64,000 nt of DNA, taken from NCBI GenBank assembly GCA_963576735.1, contig OY755171.1:1488001-1552000 (forward strand), read 5' to 3'. Of the stretch, positions 1 through 11,515 are shown piece after piece. The translations under genes and the position numbers were made by a program. Below the pieces are notes generated by a model. It worked only from the letters and a program-made list of their open reading frames with translations. It did not search any database and was not told the origin of the DNA. Source of the DNA: Bedellia somnulentella. Taxonomy: Eukaryota > Arthropoda > Insecta > Lepidoptera > Bedelliidae. Each line of letters begins with the position of its first letter. Position 1 is the stretch's first letter.

Positions 1-289
1 TAACTTTCTAGACCTAAAGGCCTGCGAGCTATAACATGGACATACAGTCAGACGAACAGACATGGCGAAACAACAAGGGTTTATTGTTGACTACAAAACC
101 TTAATTAATAATTATATTGTCTTGTGTTTGCGCGAGTAATCATGATTTAATGAAACTTTTGTACGGATACTAGCACTTTAACACACTTTAAACGAAAGTT
201 TAGGACTAAATTAAATTAAAAACATAATAGTATCTGTATAATAGTTTTATTAAACCTTAATTAAAATTGCTGCTAGTAATATAATTAAT

Positions 290-533
290 GCTGTGTAATG
301 TCGGTTTAGAATAGCACTACCCAATTTCTTCCGGTGGGTATGCGTAAGAGACGACTAACGGTATTGGGGCTTTTAAGGGATTTTTGGGCGATGCGGTTGG
401 AGACCCATCACCAACAACCTATATTTCACCATCTTTTCCCCACGCAACTTCCAAAAGTGGCTGAGGAATTTCTAATTCCCTAGCTCTGGCAACCCCTTCA
501 AGGGATTTATAGCCGTGAATATATGTTTATGTT
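290..533 (+). repeat. SINE-A copy, near full length
   Basis: Starts GCTGTGTAATGTCGG, contains the GGGCGATGCGGTTGGAGACC core and ends in the GGCAACCCCTTCAAGGG hairpin with a short tail. TAATTAAT occurs on both flanks and is a plausible short TSD. Confidence 0.85.
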
Positions 534-1050
534 TAATTAATAATGTTGTATCTACAAAATATTGCAACTAAACGGTTTACATCATATCCTTTTGCTACAA
601 TAAGCGTGATTTCCATTTCAGAAATAGTTGAGTTGCATAACAATATCGGAATAAACACTTCGATACAGCTGTTATGCATTTCAAATTGAATCATAATATT
701 TTATCAAGTGAAGTTTGAACTGTGGAACATTTATATCCAAGATATTGATGTCTGTTTGGGAATGGAGTTAACTTAACAATACTGGGATTGTTTTTTAGTT
801 AAATATAGAATAGTTTTAGTGTTATTTGTCTATTATTTATAGGACATTAAAAATGAATATTGTTTTGTAAGAGGTTTGGAATCATCAACTAAAATATGGT
901 AATGTATGGTGATAATAATTACAAGTTGAATGAGTATTTACCGTATGTTTATATCTTTTTATTCTTTCCTAACCTGAAGAAAAACCGATGTGACATAACT
1001 CGAAGATTTGCATCATTTAAGAGGCTATTGGCTGGACACAAATGACCCTT
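534..1050. other. No feature recognised
   Basis: AT-rich DNA without a credible ORF or repeat. Confidence 0.5.
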
Positions 1051-1054
1051 AGGG

Positions 1055-1190
1055 CTCAAAGATCCTATGGAGAGTGGCCAGAACTGAACGACGCAGTGTG
1101 GGTAGGCCGCCCACGTTCAGGTCACGAGAATCAGGTGAAGAGGCAACTTTGAGACTGGTCTATGCAGATATCTTCAAGGGAAGCTCTTAG
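1055..1190 (+). repeat. Possible decayed RTE-like LINE tail
   Basis: Contains GACGCAGTGTGGGTAGGCCG, resembling AACGTAGTGTGGGTAGGC in the clearer LINE tail near 32940. The rest is too decayed to translate. Weak call. Confidence 0.35.
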
Positions 1191-1217
1191 TAGAATAAAG
1201 GATTTCTAGAAGCTATT

Positions 1218-1598
1218 AATAGGCTATTTGACTGTTTTAAGAATTAAAATATTGCATTATTTAACCAAAATCCGTCTTCTAAAATAGGTTTTTTTGATGC
1301 AACTGTCACGTGACTAAAAACGACCGTAATTGGCTATTTCTATAATGACGTAAATTGCGCACAAACAGATTGAGTATCGCTTCACTTATTGGTGTATAAT
1401 GCGGAATTGACGTCATATGTGCCACAGCCGCCATATTACTTAAAGTCGCGTTTTCGCGGTACATTTGAATATTGCATTTTCTTTTTAGATTTTTTAATAA
1501 AATAGCTAAAATAAAGACAGAAAAGTATTATATTAGGGCTCCTTATAAACAAATTAACACCATAAGATAGTTTTCAAAACTTTGTCAAATAGCCTATT
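1218..1598. mobile_element. MITE with AATAGGCTATTTGAC inverted termini
   Basis: The left end reads AATAGGCTATTTGAC and the right end carries its reverse complement, GTCAAATAGCCTATT. ATT lies directly outside both ends (1215-1217 and 1599-1601), fitting a 3-bp target duplication. There is no coding capacity. The interior holds CACGTG (1307), TGACGTAA (1346), TGACGTCA (1408) and GCCGCCATATT (1427). Superfamily not assigned. Confidence 0.7.
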
Positions 1599-1845
1599 AT
1601 TAATAGTAGTAATTCAAAATCACATCCACGTTCAACTATAAAAAACTGATAATCGACAAAAAAGAAGACAAAGCTTTACTATAAGCCAATACAAAAAAGC
1701 TTTAACATAATAGATAGGCACAAAATCCAAGAAAAATAAAATATTGTGTTTTAAATATATTCTGTTTTGCCTTTTTATCATTATCATAATTTCAGTTAGA
1801 CATAATTGCTGCCACTTATGTTAATTTATCAATAATGTTAAAGAG

Positions 1846-1928
1846 ATTAACCTTCATTTAATGTTTTTTGACATGAATTCCTCATGTGGGGATTATTACT
1901 CATAAATAAAAGATGTTATTAACCTTCA
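1846..1928 (-). repeat. SINE-B tail fragment with TSD
   Basis: A 61-bp insert (1857-1917) carrying the SINE-B tail GTAATAATCCCCACATGAGG on the minus strand. It is flanked by ATTAACCTTCA at 1846-1856 and 1918-1928. It is truncated at the TTTATTTAT stretch where other SINE-B copies invert. Confidence 0.75.
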
Positions 1929-2130
1929 GTTAAACGCAATGTAACTTTTCAAGCCCTTTTAATTCGATTTACAAGAGTAAAGGCAACGAATCGCTTGCGA
2001 AATTAATCAAATTAACAAACAATATATTAACATAGGAACAAAGAAATTATACGTGTGTTTATTATAAAGTGAAATTGCGTGACTGCATACAAAATTGAAC
2101 GCAATTGTTACGATTTCACCCTAATCTAGG

Positions 2131-2568
2131 TTATCTCAAAATATTTTCATACACGTTAATGTATTTGCATCTCTTTTTATCAGTTTGGCGAAAGAAGGAT
2201 GGATGTGCAATATAAGCTTTGAGGTTAGCGAATAGAGGTTGGATGTATTGTTTTGAAATTTCGAACGTATTCTTGTCCATTATCGGCAAACAATCCTTCA
2301 TGGTGAAGCGTTTATTGTGAGCTAGGAAGAGGTTGTAAGTATTTGATATGGTGTTTTTTATATTTTTTTTAATATATGGGATAAAAGGGAGTATTGTGGT
2401 ATAATTATTATGTAAAAGAGGGGTCAATAATTGACATAAACGAAAATTATAAATAAGCTCGATTAAGTGCAAATCTAGTTTCCATACAAACCGATACGAA
2501 TTTGTTAGACGGTTAAAGAATTGCCAGATTGAAAACGTTCTCACAAAGGTGAGAGTCCAAAGTGACAA
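2131..2568 (-). CDS. Unrecognised 145-codon open frame
   Basis: This is the longest open frame outside the mobile elements. It has no ATG at its upstream limit; the first codon of the open stretch is TTG, so it would have to be an exon or a chance ORF. The product is rich in Asn, Ile, Tyr, Phe and Lys, as expected from AT-rich DNA, but its C-terminal half has mixed composition (KDCLPIMDKNTFEISKQY). I recognise no domain. No poly-A signal or flanking exon was found. Chance occurrence is a serious alternative. Confidence 0.2.
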   Translation of the reverse strand: MSLWTLTFVRTFSIWQFFNRLTNSYRFVWKLDLHLIELIYNFRLCQLLTPLLHNNYTTILPFIPYIKKNIKNTISNTYNLFLAHNKRFTMKDCLPIMDKNTFEISKQYIQPLFANLKAYIAHPSFFRQTDKKRCKYINVYENILR

Positions 2569-3074
2569 GAATAAAATAGTATTGTATCAGAAAAAAAATA
2601 TGGGAAGAAATACAGTTATTTCAGGAAGTAAAGTTTTTTGCTATGTGGTAGTAAATCGAGAGTATCCCCACCCCAATGGGAGTAAGAACAATTAAGTATA
2701 TATGAAAACCAATCTTCCCAGTATACCACCGTATCCAAACCCACATACCTCCGCAATTTAAACCTTAACCCCCAGGGCACAAGGAAAAGTGTAACTGTCT
2801 GTTATTTAGCCTAGCCCCACGCGTGATCGACTGGATTCGAAATGTACTTTGTTCCGCGGTGAGAATTATAGTTCGGTTTACTGCTTGCGAGTCATTACCA
2901 CTTTCTTAAAGGGCACGAATTGCTCGAGCTTTTTTGCAACTATTTTGAATAAAAGCTGGAGTTAGTCGCGTTCTTCTTTGGTTTACATTTCACTTGCGGT
3001 TGTGTGAATACGCATGAAGGTATCAAGGCTTTTGAAGTCATTATTGGATGATGTAGTTATTTGGTGATGTAGTG
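2569..3074. other. No feature recognised
   Basis: Unique-looking sequence of somewhat higher GC near 2740-2850. No ORF or repeat recognised. Confidence 0.5.
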
Positions 3075-3321
3075 GCTGTGTAGTGTCGGCTTAGAATAGC
3101 ACTACCCCATTTCTTCCGGTGGGTGTACGTAAGAGGCGACTAACGGTATTGGGGCTATTAAGGGATTTTTGGGCGATGCGGTTGGAGATCCATCACCAAC
3201 AACCTTTATTTTTACCATCTTTTCCCCACTCTACTTTCCAAAAGCGGCGAAGGAACTTCTAGTTCCTCAGCTCTGGTTACCCCTTGTAGGGATTTACAGC
3301 CGTGAGTATACGTATGTATGT
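3075..3321 (+). repeat. SINE-A copy, full length
   Basis: Complete from GCTGTGTAGTGTCGGC to GCCGTGAGTATACGTATGTATG. ATGTAGT on both sides may be a short TSD. The open frame through it is the one shared by many SINE-A copies. Confidence 0.9.
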
Positions 3322-3367
3322 AGTTATAAACTTTTTACTAATTATCCTTTTTTGTACAATTTTTTAT

Positions 3368-3465
3368 CAACCCAACATCAAAAAGTAGCTGCGGATTTAA
3401 TTTCTTACACTGAAGTTTTGGCTACCCCTTTATAGGATTGATAGCCAAATGGGTATATATGTATA
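3368..3465 (+). repeat. SINE-A 3' fragment
   Basis: Diverged 3' third: AAAAAGTAGCTGCGG, then GGCTACCCCTTTATAGG and ATAGCCAAATGGGTATATATG. Lies 46 bp after the preceding copy. Confidence 0.6.
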
Positions 3466-4390
3466 AGTAAAGTGAGGAGTGGTTTTTGTTGCTCCGATTA
3501 AATACTTTGTGCCCAAAGGTTAAGTGTTAAAAATATTATTTTATCTGTAAATAGTCTGTCTGCTTATGTGTTTGATAACTAACTAACTAACTATAAAAAA
3601 AATAAAAAAAATGTGAATGTAAAGAGTTTCTTTGTTGCTTCTTCTCTTAACGAACACCTTCCGAAGCAACGGACTAATAATAAATTTAAAAAATTTGACG
3701 TTCATAAAATGCTAGTTGTTAACTTAATTTTGAAAAATAAACTTTTTTGACTTTTTTTTACTTAACTTATAAGATATTTGTTTTGTTTATCTCTTTCTTT
3801 CTTTCTTTAATCAATCAAAACTGTATGCAATTTCATATCAGGGATTTATAAAAATGCGTAAATAAACACAACATAATCTTACTCCAACCAAACAACAATA
3901 TTCAGTATTTTTATAGACGAAAGAGGAAATATTTGTTTCCTTTTTATCATCCATCTTCTACCGGAAATTGCGGGTCAGAGATAGTAGTGTTTTTTCGACC
4001 TCAACATTTTTTGTTCCAGTTTATATTTGTTCAGCTACAACAGCGGATTTCGCTCACGTAGTCGGCAATGTATTTTATTTTGTAAGAAACGTTGAGTTTA
4101 TAGATAAGTGTTATCCAAAGAGTAAGAATTTGTTCTTCGTTATATGGTTAATGAAAAAACAATTTGTTTTATAATGGTAAAGAATATCAAGTTAGACTAA
4201 CACTGATGTATGTGCTCCTGCGGAAAAGTAAAACATCAAAAGTGAAATTATTGTCTGTGAATCAAATTGAACAAAACAAATTGTCTTTTGTTAAGTAAAA
4301 TTTCATATGAGTGGTTAATTTAGTTCATATGAAAATAATGTGGAATTTATAATTAATAAATAGGGGAAAAAAAAATCGACACTAGCGATA
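3466..4390. other. No gene recognised; low-complexity tracts
   Basis: AT-rich, with AACT repeats near 3576 and TTTC repeats near 3793. The 68-codon frame at 3968-4174 has no recognisable content. Confidence 0.5.
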
Positions 4391-4422
4391 ATCAAACACA
4401 CGACCTCGACCGGTAAATTTAT

Positions 4423-4505
4423 CAAACACCAGGTGACAATGTCACGTGATATTCAGAAAAATTCGTTCCTTTAGCAACCCCTTCGGGGATATGCGGCGTG
4501 AATGT
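4423..4505 (+). repeat. SINE-C 3' fragment
   Basis: AACACCAGGTGACAATGTCACG followed by CAACCCCTTCGGGGATATG and GGCGTGAATGTTTG match the 3' part of SINE-C at 35215-35572. Confidence 0.7.
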
Positions 4506-4510
4506 TTGAT

Positions 4511-5549
4511 TTTGAGACTATTTTATAAAGATTTTGATTCACTACGAATGAGTACACATGAGTAAACAATAATAGTTTTACACTTAAATAAGGTATAAAT
4601 AAATCCAATATAAACTAGAGCACACTAAAAGGTTCAATAAAAATTAGTCAAAAACTCAGGAGAACCATTCAAATATTTCATCCCGACTAAAGGTTCTAAC
4701 AAGAACATCAGAGTTCTTAATGTCTAGAATTCCGCCCGACAAAAACCAGAAATTACGGACCCCTTTATTCAGACGCATCGCAACATTTTTATCAGCGCAA
4801 GTAAGAAATGGGGGATCTTATTGTTTGGTCGTCGTGCTAGTTACGACAAGCGATAAACTAACCGTCCTATGAAAGTGAGAGCTTTTAAATTGTCGACGCT
4901 TGTGCTGCTAACGGTACATTCTTACTGAAGGTAACGATAGCAATGGCGTGGAAGAATTTCATTTTTGACGTGTTTTTACAAAGGGCTCGCTTAATAGAGG
5001 TCCTTTGCGATGTGTTTGTTATTTTGCTTGAAAGAGGGCAAGTATATTAAGTTAAATACAAAGTTGCTGTGTTTTGTGTTTGACACTGCAAAGTGAATAA
5101 GTAAATAAAAATATTGTTTGAAGTTATAATGTAAGAAAAAACATCATATTTTTGAAACAATAAAAGTTTTATATACTATCTACAAACCGAGAGAGTTTAA
5201 AAGGTGTATTAATAAAAATAGTATAATTTTCAATTTGTGAAAAGGAACAATTGATAAACAGTCTTTTCTAAACTCGTTAGGAACTAATTAATGGTGATAG
5301 TAAATTTAAACTTGAGAATAAGATTCACAAATTTTATTCTCAAGGTTTAGATCAAAGTTTGTGTATGACTGGTTCGTCAGCCAATATTGGACGAGTTGTG
5401 CAAGATTGAGTAGCTAACTATATTGTCCATTAACTACCATAAAAGTCCCGATAAAAGCACAGCATAATATCAATGAAAAAAGAAGATATGTAAAAGTGTA
5501 ACTAAGCCAACAGAACTAAACTTATAAAACTAAAATAATTCATATGTTT
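4511..5549. other. No feature recognised
   Basis: AT-rich unique sequence. The less AT-rich stretch at 4800-4960 has no open frame. Confidence 0.5.
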
Positions 5550-5765
5550 GCTGTGTAGTGTCGGCTTAGAATAGCACTACCCCATTTCTTCCCGTGGGTG
5601 TACGTAAGAGGCGACTAAGGGTATTGGGGCTTTTTAAGGGCTTTTGGGCGATGCGGTTGGAGACCCATCACCAAATACCTTTATTTTGCCATTTTTTCCC
5701 TTCTCAACTTCCAAAACTGGCTACCCCTTTTAGGGATTTATAGCCGTGAGTATATGTATGTATGT
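5550..5765 (+). repeat. SINE-A copy with TSD
   Basis: Starts GCTGTGTAGTGTCGGC and ends with TATGTATGTATG. AATTCATATGTTT immediately before and AATTCCTATGTTT immediately after form a 13-bp TSD with one mismatch. Slightly short through an internal deletion in the 3' third. Confidence 0.9.
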
Positions 5766-5952
5766 AATTCCTATGTTTCAAGAAATTCACTTCCATCTTA
5801 GAATTGTAGTTTTCGCAAACAGTTCCGAAAAGGTATTTTAATCAAGTAAATAAATGTTGCAATTAAATAAGTGATTAAGGTGAACTATACTCGTTTGTTA
5901 AGCGGGAAGTGGTTCGAGAGACATTTTAGGGAGCGGTGTAAGGGTTAATGAA

Positions 5953-6550
5953 CAGGGTTGCCAGGGTACACTTTATAATTATAAAATAAGTAACATATAT
6001 TTAAAAAATACTAGGTTATAGGTTGTCCCTAAAAGTACACGATGAAAAATTTTGCTGGCGATTTTCTCTTTATTGAGTAAAGTTAATAATTTAAATTCAA
6101 AGTAACCAAATGTCAAAGATGTCAGTTAAAAAATAATTGTTTCAACACTTTGTTAAAAGGTAACTGAAAATGAAATGTAACTAAAGTGTTGTTGGAGAAA
6201 AAAATACTCATATTTATTTAAAAAAAAACAGTTTAATATAATATCTTAAGTCTACAAGAATATCCTCTTGTTAGCTACTGTAATGTTTTTTTCAATTATA
6301 ACTTACCTGATGTTTATAACTTTGGAAATTATTCTACAAAATAAGTTCATTATTTAGTAAAAGACGTTCATATATTTAGATAGGCGAAATATAATAAAAA
6401 GCTTAAGATATGTCTGTATCTGCTTCAGGCGTACTGCTGGCTTAGTGACGCTAACCAATTTTTCATGACTTTAAGGTAAGATAAAGTAAAAGATATGCTC
6501 AAAACGGTAAATTCCGATAAAGCGATCAAATTGATACCTGGCAACCCTAG
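5953..6550. mobile_element. TIR element, possibly hAT-like MITE
   Basis: Begins CAGGGTTGCCAGGGTAC and ends TACCTGGCAACCCTAG, giving terminal inverted repeats of about 15 bp. The flanks TAATGAA and CAATGGA could be a decayed 7-8 bp TSD. CAGGG termini are common in hAT elements. There is no transposase frame inside. Confidence 0.55.
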
Positions 6551-7024
6551 CAATGGAGCCAAAATCAACATTTAGGGTGTTAAGAAGGGATGTCTTCACA
6601 TGCAGAATTTTCTATAGATATTTACCTAAGGGGCGGCAGACGTCTTAAGTGCTAGTACTTGAGTTTTATGTAACTGTTATTGGCAAAGTTATGATAATTT
6701 ATGGGTTTATACGTTTTCGTTTTTTAATTAGAGTGAAGCCTCACTGAAGGGGTGGTAAAGTATACTATTTATGTCATCACGTAATGTAATTGCGAATATA
6801 AAATAATGTGACGGGGTTTCGGTCATTAAATTAATTTAATGTTTCAACATGGAACAGAGGATGAAAAATAATCTCAAAAGTAACAGCAGCCGAAACAAAA
6901 AGCGTGGCTTAAGAAAATGCACACTGGTGTAGCACTGAATCGGTATTTTAACCTACACCTCGCATTAGAAGCGGTGGTCTTCTCATTGAGCTATCAAGGT
7001 TGTCTGGAACAAAATTATTCAGAA
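6551..7024. other. No feature recognised
   Basis: AT-rich. A possible tRNA-like decayed stretch near 6960-7005 was too weak to call. Confidence 0.4.
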
Positions 7025-7932
7025 CTAGTGGATCGTCCCAGCTTCGCACGGGTAGCGTTGTTTTTTTAAATATCTGAGGTTTCTTTCTTTAGTCACTGCT
7101 AAATTCAGCGCAATGTTTTCAATTTATTAAATTTATAGCACTCCCTAAACAGTGTAGTTTGGTGATTTTTAATGCACTTTAATGAACGGTTCAGTCTTTC
7201 CGTTTAATAGCAAATTTTGGAATAAAACGCTATGAAGTATTTATAACAATCTAAAAAATAAATCATTACGTGTTTTAGGATGCAACTACTGGCGCCATCT
7301 AGTATCGGTTTTGGTCACGGACGCGATGGCTTATTTTATGTATGATTTCGGTGTTTCTCTACCGATTTCTATGATTCTTTTTTTATTGAATAGGTAATAA
7401 TGTTACCTTTTTTAAATTAGGGATGAGTGAGAGGTTTACAAACGTAAGAGTAAACTAATATAATCAGAATGTTCCGAACTGCTAAGCTATCAGGAATTAC
7501 ACGTGTTATTGTGAGTCAACCGTAAAAGATAGAGGATTTTGTTTTAGATAATTTTATGAAGAATATTTACATGATTTCTATGTAAGTTTAACCACTAAGG
7601 CTGCACACGCGACGGAAGCTTAAAAAATGTAGTAACTGCTCCCGTTTTCCCAAAATTCCCCAAAATTCCCCTTTACTACTCTGCTGAAAAGTATATAAAA
7701 ACCTGCCCAGCAGTATGGAGAATAATTGTACCAAGTTTCGTTAAAATCCGTCGAGTAGTTTTTGTTTCCATAAGGAACATACAAACCGACAGACAGACAG
7801 ACAGACAGACAAAAATTTTACTGATTTCATTTTTGGCATCAGTATCGATCCCTAATCACCACCTGATAGTTATTTTGAAAATATATTTCATGTACAGAAT
7901 TGACCTCTCTACAGATTTATTATAAGTATAGA
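7025..7932 (-). mobile_element. Non-autonomous Helitron, copy 1
   Basis: On the minus strand it starts TCTATACTTATAATAAATC and ends with a GC-rich hairpin region (CCCGTGCGAAGCTGGGACGA) and CTAG. It sits between A (7024) and T (7933), the Helitron target. It has no TIRs or TSD. A (GACA)n tract lies at 7788-7810. No coding capacity. Confidence 0.85.
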
Positions 7933-8040
7933 TAGATAACACAAGCAGCAACACAAACAATAATTGCCGTGAGCCTTAAGCGACCATTTTTACTAACACT
8001 TACACCATGTAGAATCAACAATTATATTCTTATAAATGTA

Positions 8041-8857
8041 CTAGTGGATCGTCCCAGCTTCGCACGGGTAGTGTTGTTTTTTTAAATATCTGAGGTTTCT
8101 TTCTTCAGTCACTGCTCAAGCATTGTGAAATTCAGTGCAATGTTTTCAATTTATTAAATTTATAGCACTCCCTAAACAGTGTAGTTTGGTGATTTTGAAT
8201 GCGCTTTAATGAACGGTTCAGTTTTTCCGTTTAATAGCAAATTTTGGAATAAAACGCTATGAAGTATTTATAACAATCTAAAAAATAAATCATTACGTGT
8301 TGTAGGATGCAACTACTGGCGCCATCTAGTATTTTATAAGTAACTTAGTAACGATTCGGTTTTGGTCACGGGCGCGATGGCTTATTTTATGTATAATTTC
8401 GGTGTTTCTCTACCAATTTCTATGATTCTTTTTTTATTGAATAGGTAATAATGTTACCTTATTTAAATTAGGGATGAGTGAGAGGTTTACAAACGTAAGA
8501 GTAAACAAATACAATCAGAATGTTCCAAACTGCTAAGCTATCAGGAATTACACGTGTTATTGTGAGTCAACCGTAAAAGATAGAGATAAACTGTTGAATA
8601 TTTTTTTTAGGTACTTTTACGAAGAATATTTCCGTGATACATAATTTCTATGTAAGTTTAACCATTAAGGCTGCACACGCGACGGAAGCTTAAAAAATGG
8701 AGTAACTTCTCCCGTTTTCCCAAAATTTCCCAAAATTCCCCTTTACTACTCTGCTGGAAAGTATACAAAAACCTGCCCAGGAGTATAGAGAATAATTGTA
8801 CCAAGTTTCGTTAAAATCTGTCGAGTAGTTTTTGTTTCCATAAGGAACATACAAACC

Positions 8858-8907
<50 letters not shown>

Positions 8908-9026
8908 AATTTTAATGATTGCATTTTTGGCATCAGTATCGATCCCTAATCACCACCTGATAGTTATTTTGAAAATATATTTCATGTACAGAATTGACCT
9001 CTCTACAGATTTATTATAAGTATAGA
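8041..9026 (-). mobile_element. Non-autonomous Helitron, copy 2
   Basis: Same family and orientation as the preceding copy, with TC and CTAG ends between A 8040 and T 9027. The GACA tract (8858-8904) is longer. It contains a short segment near 8330-8350 that the first copy lacks. Confidence 0.85.
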
Positions 9027-9097
9027 TGAGTCTACAAAGCATATTTTTCAACTAAGTACCTACATCAAAAGCACAAGAGAGCTGATAAAAACGATGC

Positions 9098-9124
9098 CGC
9101 TTGGTGTCGGCTCAGAATAGCACT
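9098..9124 (+). repeat. SINE-A 5' scrap
   Basis: CTTGGTGTCGGCTCAGAATAGCACT matches the SINE-A 5' end. The rest is missing. Confidence 0.45.
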
Positions 9125-9149
9125 TGGATGAGTAAATATTTATTAGTCA

Positions 9150-9969
9150 CTAGTGGATCGTCCCAGCTTCGCACGGGTAGCGTTTTTTTTTTAAATATCT
9201 GAGGTTTCTTTCTTTAGTCACTGCTCAAGCATTGTGAAATTCAGCGCAATGTTTCCAATTTATTATATTTATAGCACTCCCTAAACAGTGTAGTTTGGTG
9301 ATTTTTAATGCGCTTTAATGAACGGTTCAGTATTTCCGTTTCATAGCAAATTTTGGAATAAAACGCTTTGAAGTATTTATAACAATCTAAAAAATAAATC
9401 ATTACGTGTTGTAGGATGCAACTACTGGCGCCATCTAGTATGTTATATGTAAATTAGTAACGATTCGGATTTGGTCACGGGCGCGATGGCTTATTTTATG
9501 TATAATTTCGGTGTTTCTCTACCGATTTCTATGATTCTTTTTTTTATTGAATAGTTAATATTGTTACCTTTTTTAAATTAGGGATGAGTGAGAGGTTTAC
9601 AAACGTAAGAGTAAACAAATATAATCAGAATGTTCCGAACTGCTAAGCTATCAGGAATTACACGCGTTATTGTGAGTCAACCGTAAAAGATAGACATAAA
9701 CTGTTGTGGTTTTTTTTTTTAGATAATTTTATGAAGAATATTTCCGTCATACATGATTTCTATGTAAGTTTAACCATTAAGGCTGCACACGCGACGGAAG
9801 CTTAAAAAATGTAGTAATTTCTCCCATTTTCCCAAAATTTCCCAAAATTCCCCTTTACTACTCTGCTGGAAAGTATACAAAAACCTGCCCAGGAGCATGG
9901 AGAATAATTGTACTAAGTTTCGTTAAAATCCGTCGAGTAGTTTTTGTTTCCATAAGGAACATACAAACC

Positions 9970-10005
<36 letters not shown>

Positions 10006-10138
10006 TACAGACAGACAAAAATTTTACTGATTGCATTTTTGGCATCAGTATCGATCCCTAATCACCACCAGATAGTTATTTTGAAAATATATTTCATGTA
10101 CAGAATTGACCTCTCTACAGATTTATTATAAGTATAGA
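9150..10138 (-). mobile_element. Non-autonomous Helitron, copy 3
   Basis: Third copy in the same orientation, between A 9149 and T 10139. The GACA tract spans 9970-10016 with one interruption. Same termini as the other two. Confidence 0.85.
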
Positions 10139-10248
10139 TAATGCCAGGGCAAGCATATTAAACGGCGATACAAATTCCTAAGTGGCTAGTACGCTTTTGA
10201 CATATTATGTCAATTTTAACTCGTAGTAAATTTATTTTACTAAATATT

Positions 10249-10490
10249 GCTGTGTAGTGTCGGCTTAGAATAGCACTACCCCTTTTCTTTCGGTGGGTGT
10301 ACGCAAGAGGCGACTAACGGTATTGGGGCTTTTTAAGGGATTGTTGGGCGATGCGGTTGGACACCCATCACCAACAACCTTTATTTTACCATCTTTTCCC
10401 CACGCAACTTCCAAAAGAGGCTAAGAAGTTTTTAATTCCTTAGTTCTGGCTACCCTTTCTAGGGATTTATAGCCATGAGTATATGTATAT
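10249..10490 (+). repeat. SINE-A copy, full length
   Basis: GCTGTGTAGTGTCGGC through ATAGCCATGAGTATATGTAT. Typical of the CGGTGGGTGTACG subfamily. Confidence 0.9.
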
Positions 10491-11270
10491 ACCAACATTG
10501 TGTCGCGAGAGAAAAACAACAATGTAAATTGTTATATTAATGGCGCCAAAAACAGAAGATCATTTCATGTGGCCAAAGTTCGGCCTCAAAATTTTACAAC
10601 ATTGAATTTTGTGGCAAAACTTTTTGATCGAACACTTTCATAAAAAGTCGTGGGTGACGTGGGATATATTTTAGGCCTTTTCCACTTTTTAATGCACCGA
10701 TAAAACTGGATGCCAGAGACAATCCCTTTTGGATGCCGAAAAGAAAAAAGATAGATTATATGAGTAGGTAATCGTAACTTTTGATAATGTAGCAAAGAGT
10801 TCGGTCCTCAGTAGCCTGCTAAAACGATCTCGATGTTCCACTGAGATGGAATCTCGTTCCGAAACTGACTGAGACATGTTAAAACTTTTTCGTCTAACTT
10901 CGCAAGATAATGTCTCCGTCTTATCTACGCAAGGAGGGTTTATTTTTTATACTGGCCTTTTTTCGGGGATAAGTTTTTGTTGTAAACTGAGATGGCTATT
11001 AAAAAGAGTTTGACGAAAAAAGTTTGGTTGGGTTCTGTGTCGCGCCGTTTTAATAAACTGCTTGGTTTTTGTTAGTCGGATCTTTGCTTTTAAAATAATA
11101 TGGTGTGGCATGTGTATGCACACATTTTAATATGGGAAATTGTAGTTCATGTATTGGTTAGTTGAATTATGTTTATGCTTGTTATGTAGTTCTCGCAAGG
11201 CATGAATGAAGGTAATACAATTACTTCTGAATTTTGATACTCATTTATTAAAGAAATTTCTTATACTCAA
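10491..11270. other. No gene recognised
   Basis: Two short overlapping minus-strand frames (10586-10877) have no recognisable product. No repeat identified. Confidence 0.45.
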
Positions 11271-11515
11271 GCTGTGTAGTGTCGGTTTAGAATAGCACTA
11301 ACCCATTTCTTCCGGTGGGTGTACGTAAGAGGCGACTAACGTTATTGGGGCTTTTTAAGGGAATTTTGGGCGATGCGGTTGGAGACCCATCACCAACAAC
11401 CTGTATTCTACCATCTTTTCCCCACTCAACTTCCAAAAGTAACTGAGGAATTTCTAATTTCTCAGCTCTGGCTACCCCTTTTAGGGATTTATACCCGTGA
11501 GTAAATGTATGTATT
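11271..11515 (+). repeat. SINE-A copy, full length
   Basis: GCTGTGTAGTGTCGGTTTAG through ATACCCGTGAGTAAATGTATG. The antisense open frame through it recurs in other copies. Confidence 0.9.

Noticed and set aside
290..533. SINE-A as a DNA MITE
   Set aside because: No terminal inverted repeats, a directional (GTAT)n tail, TSDs of 11-13 bp in several copies, and a twin-priming-like copy all point to retroposition.
3169..3435. Recurring peptide GDAVGDPSPTTFIFTIFSP in several open frames
   Set aside because: The peptide is the plus-strand translation of the SINE-A core. It recurs because the SINE recurs, and the frames break at different points in each copy.
7788..10016. CRISPR-like spaced repeats
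   Set aside because: The repeated units are GACA microsatellites within Helitrons, with no spacers. The host is a eukaryote.
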